From the NCBI GenBank assembly GCA_003223025.1, contig QHXR01000001.1, positions 246,428 through 310,427 on the forward strand: a stretch of DNA of 64,000 nucleotides. Reading direction: 5' to 3'. The position numbers and the translations under genes are program-made. Positions 60,073 through 64,000 of the stretch are shown one piece after another. The DNA is from Acidobacteriota bacterium. GTDB taxonomy: Bacteria; Acidobacteriota; Blastocatellia; Pyrinomonadales; Pyrinomonadaceae. The notes under the pieces were generated by a model. The model saw only the letters and a list, made by a program, of their open reading frames with translations, ran no database searches and was not told where the DNA came from. How positions within the stretch are numbered: position 1 is the stretch's first letter; the number at the start of each line of letters is the position of its first letter.

Positions 60073-60597
60073 ATGGCTGAACCCGCCGCGAATTACGCTT
60101 CACTCGATCTTCAAAAACGATTTCACGCGCAGGCGATCCGAGTTTGGCTTATCACGGCCGCGGTCGTCCTTGTCTGGCTCGCAGCCATCGTCGCGGCTCC
60201 TCTCCTTCCTCAATCAAATCTATCCGCGTCGATCTACACTTTCTTCAGTTACATCTGTCATCAGATCGGCGAACGATCCTTGCATCTCGCCGGACATCAG
60301 CTCGCGGTTTGCTCGCGCTGCTTCGGCGTCTATTTTGGATTGCTCGCGGGAATTCTTATCTATCCGTTGTGGAGACCGATCGCCGAGATCGAACCGATCC
60401 CCCGATTCTGGCTTTTTGTTTCGTTAATTCCGATAACGATAGATTGGTCGCTGACGATTTCCGGGATCTGGGAGAACACCCATCTCTCGCGTTTCGTAAC
60501 AGGGATGATACTTGGGGCAACTTGTGCGACCTACATTGTTCCGGCGGTCGTCGAGATCGTCCGCAATCTGTCATCGAGACGAATAAAACACTCCTAA
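60073..60597 (+). CDS. DUF2085 family membrane protein
   Basis: 174 residues with four to five membrane segments. The family signature ICHQIGERSLHLAGHQLAVCSRCFGVYFG (Cys and His residues that could bind metal) is present. The role of the family is unknown. ATG 60073 is chosen because the upstream part of the frame (from 60025) is encoded by the repeat element. Confidence 0.85.
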   Translation: MAEPAANYASLDLQKRFHAQAIRVWLITAAVVLVWLAAIVAAPLLPQSNLSASIYTFFSYICHQIGERSLHLAGHQLAVCSRCFGVYFGLLAGILIYPLWRPIAEIEPIPRFWLFVSLIPITIDWSLTISGIWENTHLSRFVTGMILGATCATYIVPAVVEIVRNLSSRRIKHS

Positions 60598-60690
60598 TTT
60601 AACGGACACCGCATAAAGATTTACGAGCGTCGAACATTTATTGACTAAGCCTCGTAAAAATATCAAAATCTTGAAATCGAAGGGAAAATA

Positions 60691-60969
60691 ATGGGTTTTA
60701 CAAAAGAGGACGTTACGGCGGCGGCGAAGCAGGACCTGGCTAAACGCCTCGGCGTCGACGAAGGCTCAGTCGAGGAGCTGTCGGTTACCGGGAGAGATTT
60801 TCCCGACATGTCGCTCGGAGCACCGTCTGACGACGAATTATCTGCCCAGATGATCGCGACCGGCTGGGAGATCAGGCTCGGAGCCGACGGAAAAACCTAC
60901 GAGTACAGAGGCGACAAATATCAGCTCAGGCTGGTGGACTTCGACGGACGAAATTACGTCATCAAATAG
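60691..60969 (+). CDS. Small conserved protein of unknown function
   Basis: 92 residues, acidic, soluble. It starts MGFTKEDVTAAAKQDLAKRLGV, with a helix-rich first half (DEGSVEELSVTGRDFPDMSLG) and a beta-rich end (GKTYEYRGDKYQLRLVDFDG). The N-terminal KxDLAxRLxV pattern occurs in proteins adjacent to secreted peptidases or in inhibitor-like proteins, but I cannot assign a family. It has a good site (AAGGGA) before the ATG and lies 26 bp upstream of the S8 peptidase gene, so it may be co-transcribed with it. Confidence 0.68.
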   Translation: MGFTKEDVTAAAKQDLAKRLGVDEGSVEELSVTGRDFPDMSLGAPSDDELSAQMIATGWEIRLGADGKTYEYRGDKYQLRLVDFDGRNYVIK

Positions 60970-60995
60970 TTTTTAAGCGATAGGAGCAGTACAAA

Positions 60996-62438
60996 ATGAA
61001 TCGCAATAATATCTGGATCCACATCAGCATCGCCGTGGTGCTAATAACTCTCGCCGCTGTGCTCGGACAGATCAGGCTCTGGGAGAACAGTCTGCGAGCT
61101 TCGAGGACGACCTCAGAAGCCGTTCAGAAATCGATGGCTCCGCCACCGGTTTTTGAGAGCACTCTGAAGTCGGAGCCCGAAGTTCTCGTTCGCTTCAAAC
61201 CCGGAGTGTCGGTTTCCGAGATCAAACGAATCGCCGCCGGAAAGCACGATCTTTTGAGAGATGAGTTTGAGTTCGTTCGTGGCTGGACCGAGATCGATGA
61301 TCTCGACAATGCGGATCCCAAAGCGGTCGCGGAAGAATACGGAGCGATGTCGGATATCGTCGAGTATGCTCAGCCGAATTATCAGATCAACCTGGAGCCG
61401 GGTGAATTCGACGGCGGATCACGAAACGATCTTCCTTATCGACAGGTTTCGGGAATGCCGAACGATCCCGAATTTGAAAATCAGTGGGCACTTAATAATC
61501 TTGGTCAGGACGGCGGAAGGGAACGAGCAGACATCGATGCGCTGCAAGCGTGGGTCAAAACACGCGGTAGTGAAAAGATCGTCGTTGCCGTTCTCGATAC
61601 AGGAGTCGATTACACGCACAAAGATCTTGTCTCGAACATGTGGACTCGGCCCGATGCGGTTCCCGAGTATAGCGACGACGAGCTTGGCACGATCGATGAT
61701 CTGCATGGGCTGGACGCCGATGCGGACGCCGGTGATCCGATGGACGACAACGGTCACGGAACGCACTGTGCGGGCATCATCGGTGCCGAAGGCGATAACG
61801 GAATCGGGATCGCCGGCATCAACTGGAATGTCAGCATCATGCCGCTCAAGTTTCTCGGACGCGGCGGCTTCGGTTCGACGGCGAATGCGATCAAGGCCAT
61901 CAATTACGCGATCGATCGCAAACAGCATGGCGTTAATCTTCGCGTGATCAATGCTAGCTGGGGCTCGACGCAATACTCGCGGGCTCTCGAGGATGCGATC
62001 CGTGCGGCGGGCGAGCAGGGAATCCTGTTCGTCGCGGCGGCGGGGAATAATGGCAGCGATAACGACAGAAGCGCACACTATCCTTCTAATTTCGATCTGC
62101 CTAACGTCATCAGTGTTGCTGCTCTTGATCGAACCGACTCGATGGCGTCGTTCTCGAACTACGGCGTGAAAACTGTTCACATCGCCGCTCCCGGTCGTGA
62201 GATCGTCTCGACCTGGCTTGGCGATGCGTTCCGTGAAGCTTCGGGTACCTCGATGGCGGCACCGCACGTCGCCGGCGTTGCGGCGTTGATACTTGCGAGC
62301 GAACCCAACATGCCGGTTGGAAAGCTCCGCGAGCGTCTGCTTGGTTCGGTCGACAAGCTGGGTTCGCTTCAAGGCAAGATCGCGTCGGGCGGCAGACTCT
62401 GTGCGGCGAATGCACTTGGCTTGAAAGATTCACATTAA
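60996..62438 (+). CDS. Secreted S8 family serine peptidase (subtilase)
   Basis: 480 residues. An N-terminal membrane/signal segment (IWIHISIAVVLITLAAVLG) precedes a propeptide-like domain (EVLVRFKPGVSVSEIKRI...VEYAQPNYQI). The subtilase triad is complete: Asp in AVLDTGVDYTHKDL, His in NGHGTHCAGIIGAE, Asn in AAAGNNGSDND, Ser in SGTSMAAPHVAGVAAL. It is an exported protease, either anchored or released. The preceding small ORF may be related to its control; this is only suggested by position. Confidence 0.93.
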   Translation: MNRNNIWIHISIAVVLITLAAVLGQIRLWENSLRASRTTSEAVQKSMAPPPVFESTLKSEPEVLVRFKPGVSVSEIKRIAAGKHDLLRDEFEFVRGWTEIDDLDNADPKAVAEEYGAMSDIVEYAQPNYQINLEPGEFDGGSRNDLPYRQVSGMPNDPEFENQWALNNLGQDGGRERADIDALQAWVKTRGSEKIVVAVLDTGVDYTHKDLVSNMWTRPDAVPEYSDDELGTIDDLHGLDADADAGDPMDDNGHGTHCAGIIGAEGDNGIGIAGINWNVSIMPLKFLGRGGFGSTANAIKAINYAIDRKQHGVNLRVINASWGSTQYSRALEDAIRAAGEQGILFVAAAGNNGSDNDRSAHYPSNFDLPNVISVAALDRTDSMASFSNYGVKTVHIAAPGREIVSTWLGDAFREASGTSMAAPHVAGVAALILASEPNMPVGKLRERLLGSVDKLGSLQGKIASGGRLCAANALGLKDSH

Positions 62439-62459
62439 CCTACTCGCAACTTTTGAATG

Positions 62460-62488
62460 AGGCTGTCCGAAAGGGCAGCCTTTTTTTC
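62460..62488 (+). terminator. Rho-independent terminator
   Basis: Stem AGGCTGTCC/GGGCAGCCT, loop GAAA, followed by seven T. It ends the subtilase transcript. The rest of the gap up to 62738 shows no gene I can support. Confidence 0.9.
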
Positions 62489-62738
62489 ATAAGTGCTCAA
62501 CAATCTCGTCAGTCACTCTCTACCATTTGCGTATGCGATTTCGCATCGCGATGCCGTTCCGACTTCAACCGAATATCTAACTCACGATATTTCTTCACTT
62601 AGTCTTTGGCGATTTACAAACCTTTGCACTGGCACATTCATTGCTGTTTGCCGGAATGGCAACGCATGAACTGCCAGAGAGTTGGAACGACAAGCACCGG
62701 CGTTGACCCTGCAGCTAATCAATTTTTTGGAGAAACAG

Positions 62739-63335
62739 ATGAAACGATTTACCACCTTGGCTCCTATCTTTACCCTCGCTCTCTTGGTTCTGGCCCTGCC
62801 GGCGATCGCATCCGCCCAATGGCGAAATGATCCGAATCGCAACGACCCTTACTACGGCGGTAACAATCGCAACGATCCTTACTACGGAAACAACAACGGC
62901 GGCTACAACCGAAATATTCGAGGCGCGATCGAAAGCCTGAAAAATCGTGCGCGGAATTTGGAGAAGCAGCTCGATCGTATGGACAATCGCAGCAATGATC
63001 GATACGGCCGCAACAATCGTATTGATAATCTCGAAAATCTTACCGATCAGTTTGCGCGAGCGACTGACAATCTCGCCGATGCATATGGACGCGGCCGAAA
63101 TTTGAATAACAGTCGTGACGAGGCCGAACGTGTGCTAGGCATCGGATCGCAGCTTGAGAACGAGATGGGTCGTTCACGCGGCGGCGGTCGAAACGGTAAT
63201 GGCGATTGGAGCCAGATACGCAACGATCTTCGCGTAGTTGCCGACGCATACGGTCTCGGGTATTACAACGGCGGCCGTAATCAGAATCGAAATTCTAATT
63301 GGAGAAACAGAGTCCCCTTCCCGCTGCCCTTCTAA
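62739..63335 (+). CDS. Secreted Asn/Arg/Gly-rich protein of unknown function
   Basis: 198 residues from ATG 62739, which has a GGAG site and gives a signal peptide (LAPIFTLALLVLALPAIASAQ). The mature N-terminus has a repeat (RNDPNRNDPYYGG, NRNDPYYGNNNGGYNR). A helical part follows (ESLKNRARNLEKQLDRMDNR, NLTDQFARATDNLADAYGRG), then a Gly/Arg/Asn tail. It is strongly basic and low in complexity at both ends. No known domain. Probably a periplasmic or extracellular nucleic acid or polymer binder; that is speculation. Confidence 0.75.
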   Translation: MKRFTTLAPIFTLALLVLALPAIASAQWRNDPNRNDPYYGGNNRNDPYYGNNNGGYNRNIRGAIESLKNRARNLEKQLDRMDNRSNDRYGRNNRIDNLENLTDQFARATDNLADAYGRGRNLNNSRDEAERVLGIGSQLENEMGRSRGGGRNGNGDWSQIRNDLRVVADAYGLGYYNGGRNQNRNSNWRNRVPFPLPF

Positions 63336-63362
63336 CGGACAGCGCATTTCGAGCAATATATA

Positions 63363-63388
63363 CCCCGGCCCCCGCCGGGGTTTTTTTG
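63363..63388 (+). terminator. Rho-independent terminator
   Basis: Stem CCCCGGC/GCCGGGG with a tight loop, followed by seven T. It ends the gene for the Asn/Arg-rich protein. The remaining gap to 63679 (about 300 bp) holds a repeat (63439-63520) and no supported gene. Confidence 0.92.
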
Positions 63389-63438
63389 TTGCTCGGATTT
63401 TGGTGGACGCGGATCAAGACGGATCTGAATTTTTCCTT

Positions 63439-63520
63439 TTCGTGTTGTTTGTTGTGTAACTGGTTTCAGTCTCGGAAAGATTAAGAGCTGGAACCACGAA
63501 CACACAGCAAAGAACACGAA
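63439..63520. repeat. Inverted repeat upstream of rsmI
   Basis: TTTTCGTGTTGTTTGTTGTGT (63439-63459) faces ACACACAGCAAAGAACACGA (about 63499-63518) with a smaller inner pairing around CTGGTTTCAG. It is moderately matched and another small family (CACGAAnACAC words). Confidence 0.65.
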
Positions 63521-63679
63521 AAGAAGACGACCACGCAGCACAAGAAGAAAAGGGATTCGTTCTCATCCGCGCGATCCGCCCAAGCCGAGCTAAAAAAACC
63601 GGAGCTCATTAAACTGCGTCCTCCTTTTGAATTCGATCCGTCCACGGCTTATGTTTATGACTGACTCATCAGCGATCTT

Positions 63680-64000
63680 ATGCTCGGTACTCTTTATCTT
63701 GTCGCAACTCCGATCGGAAATCTCAACGATCTTACGTTTCGCGCCGTCGAGACGCTCAAGTCGGTCAGCGTGATCGCATGTGAAGATACGCGGCACACGC
63801 GAAAGCTTCTCACGCACTTTGGAATTGCGAACAAAGTTGTCAGTTATCACGAACACAATGAAGCCGAACGCGCCGAAGAATTGGTGCAGCAGATTCTGGA
63901 AGGCGGATCCGTCGCAGTCGTGTCGGATGCGGGAACGCCCGGCATCTCTGATCCGAGCTTTCGAATTGTCGAGCGTGCGATCGAATCCGGAATCGATGTT
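63680..64000 (+). CDS. rsmI: 16S rRNA (cytidine(1402)-2'-O)-methyltransferase (partial)
   Basis: Methylates C1402 of 16S rRNA. The first 107 residues are visible; the gene runs off the window. Family features: TLYLVATPIGNLNDLTFRAVETL at the N-terminus, ACEDTRHTRKLLTHFGI, VSYHEHNE and VVSDAGTPGISDPSF. The SAM-binding loops are intact. Starts at ATG 63680. Confidence 0.95.
   Translation, partial: MLGTLYLVATPIGNLNDLTFRAVETLKSVSVIACEDTRHTRKLLTHFGIANKVVSYHEHNEAERAEELVQQILEGGSVAVVSDAGTPGISDPSFRIVERAIESGIDV

Noticed and set aside
61419..62372. 317-codon minus-strand frame over the subtilase gene
   Set aside because: Shadow of a gene with a complete catalytic triad.

Overview
The window looks like a chromosomal segment of an Acidobacteriota genome, most likely class Blastocatellia (Pyrinomonas/Chloracidobacterium-like). 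The main evidence is two large secreted proteins with the acidobacterial 'VWFA-related' architecture, a bTHX ribosomal protein gene, S55 and CSLREA/choice-of-anchor-Q secreted proteins, and intergenic gaps packed with hairpin-forming repeats. This is an inference from protein families; no rRNA gene is present. No phage, transposase, CRISPR array or tRNA was recognised. The one structural RNA is a complete tmRNA.

Layout. 1-10252 (minus strand): a complex I operon read as nuoA-B-C-D-(coiled-coil ORF)-E-(NTF2-like ORF)-F-thx-G-H-J-K, with nuoI missing from its usual place between nuoH and nuoJ. 10526-13183 (plus): a conserved unknown gene, then thiS, thiG, moaD and moaE, so two ubiquitin-like sulfur carriers and their partners lie together. 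13170-23847: a MESH1-like alarmone hydrolase, an S55 secreted protease-like protein, an alpha/beta-hydrolase lacking its nucleophile serine, a LON-domain protein, SbcD, an FkbM methyltransferase, membrane proteins and an NtrC-type two-component pair. 24020-31136: a transpeptidase with a very basic linker, a secreted unknown protein, rnc-lepB-psuG, an SH3-like secreted protein and ruvC. 31276-40280: an unknown gene plus fumarylacetoacetase, a molybdenum cluster (fdhD, small conserved ORF, FdhF/YdeP oxidoreductase, mobA), purF and ssrA. 40390-45863 (minus): a zinc-ribbon membrane protein split by a frameshift, an APC permease, a serine hydrolase and a beta-helix protein. 46019-50844: murI, rph, fabG, rhomboid, trmB, def and a small zinc protein. 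51090-64000: tandem VWFA-related genes, a ferredoxin, glpX, ppsA, DUF2085, a subtilase, a secreted Asn/Arg-rich protein and the start of rsmI.

The most striking non-genic structure is a set of more than 20 intergenic elements. Most are long inverted repeats whose arms are made of short repeated words (for example TTTTGGA, or GCCCGCGAAATACGCGAAAAG). They fall into several unrelated sequence families but share one design. They sit between co-directional genes, including inside the nuo operon, on both sides of ssrA and in the def leader. Several overlap stop codons and so provide the last codons of trmB, mobA, glpX and nuoA. One is a perfect 49-bp inverted repeat. Together with the out-of-frame thx/nuoG junction, the altered nuoE tail and the split zinc-ribbon gene, these are the parts of the window most worth following up.
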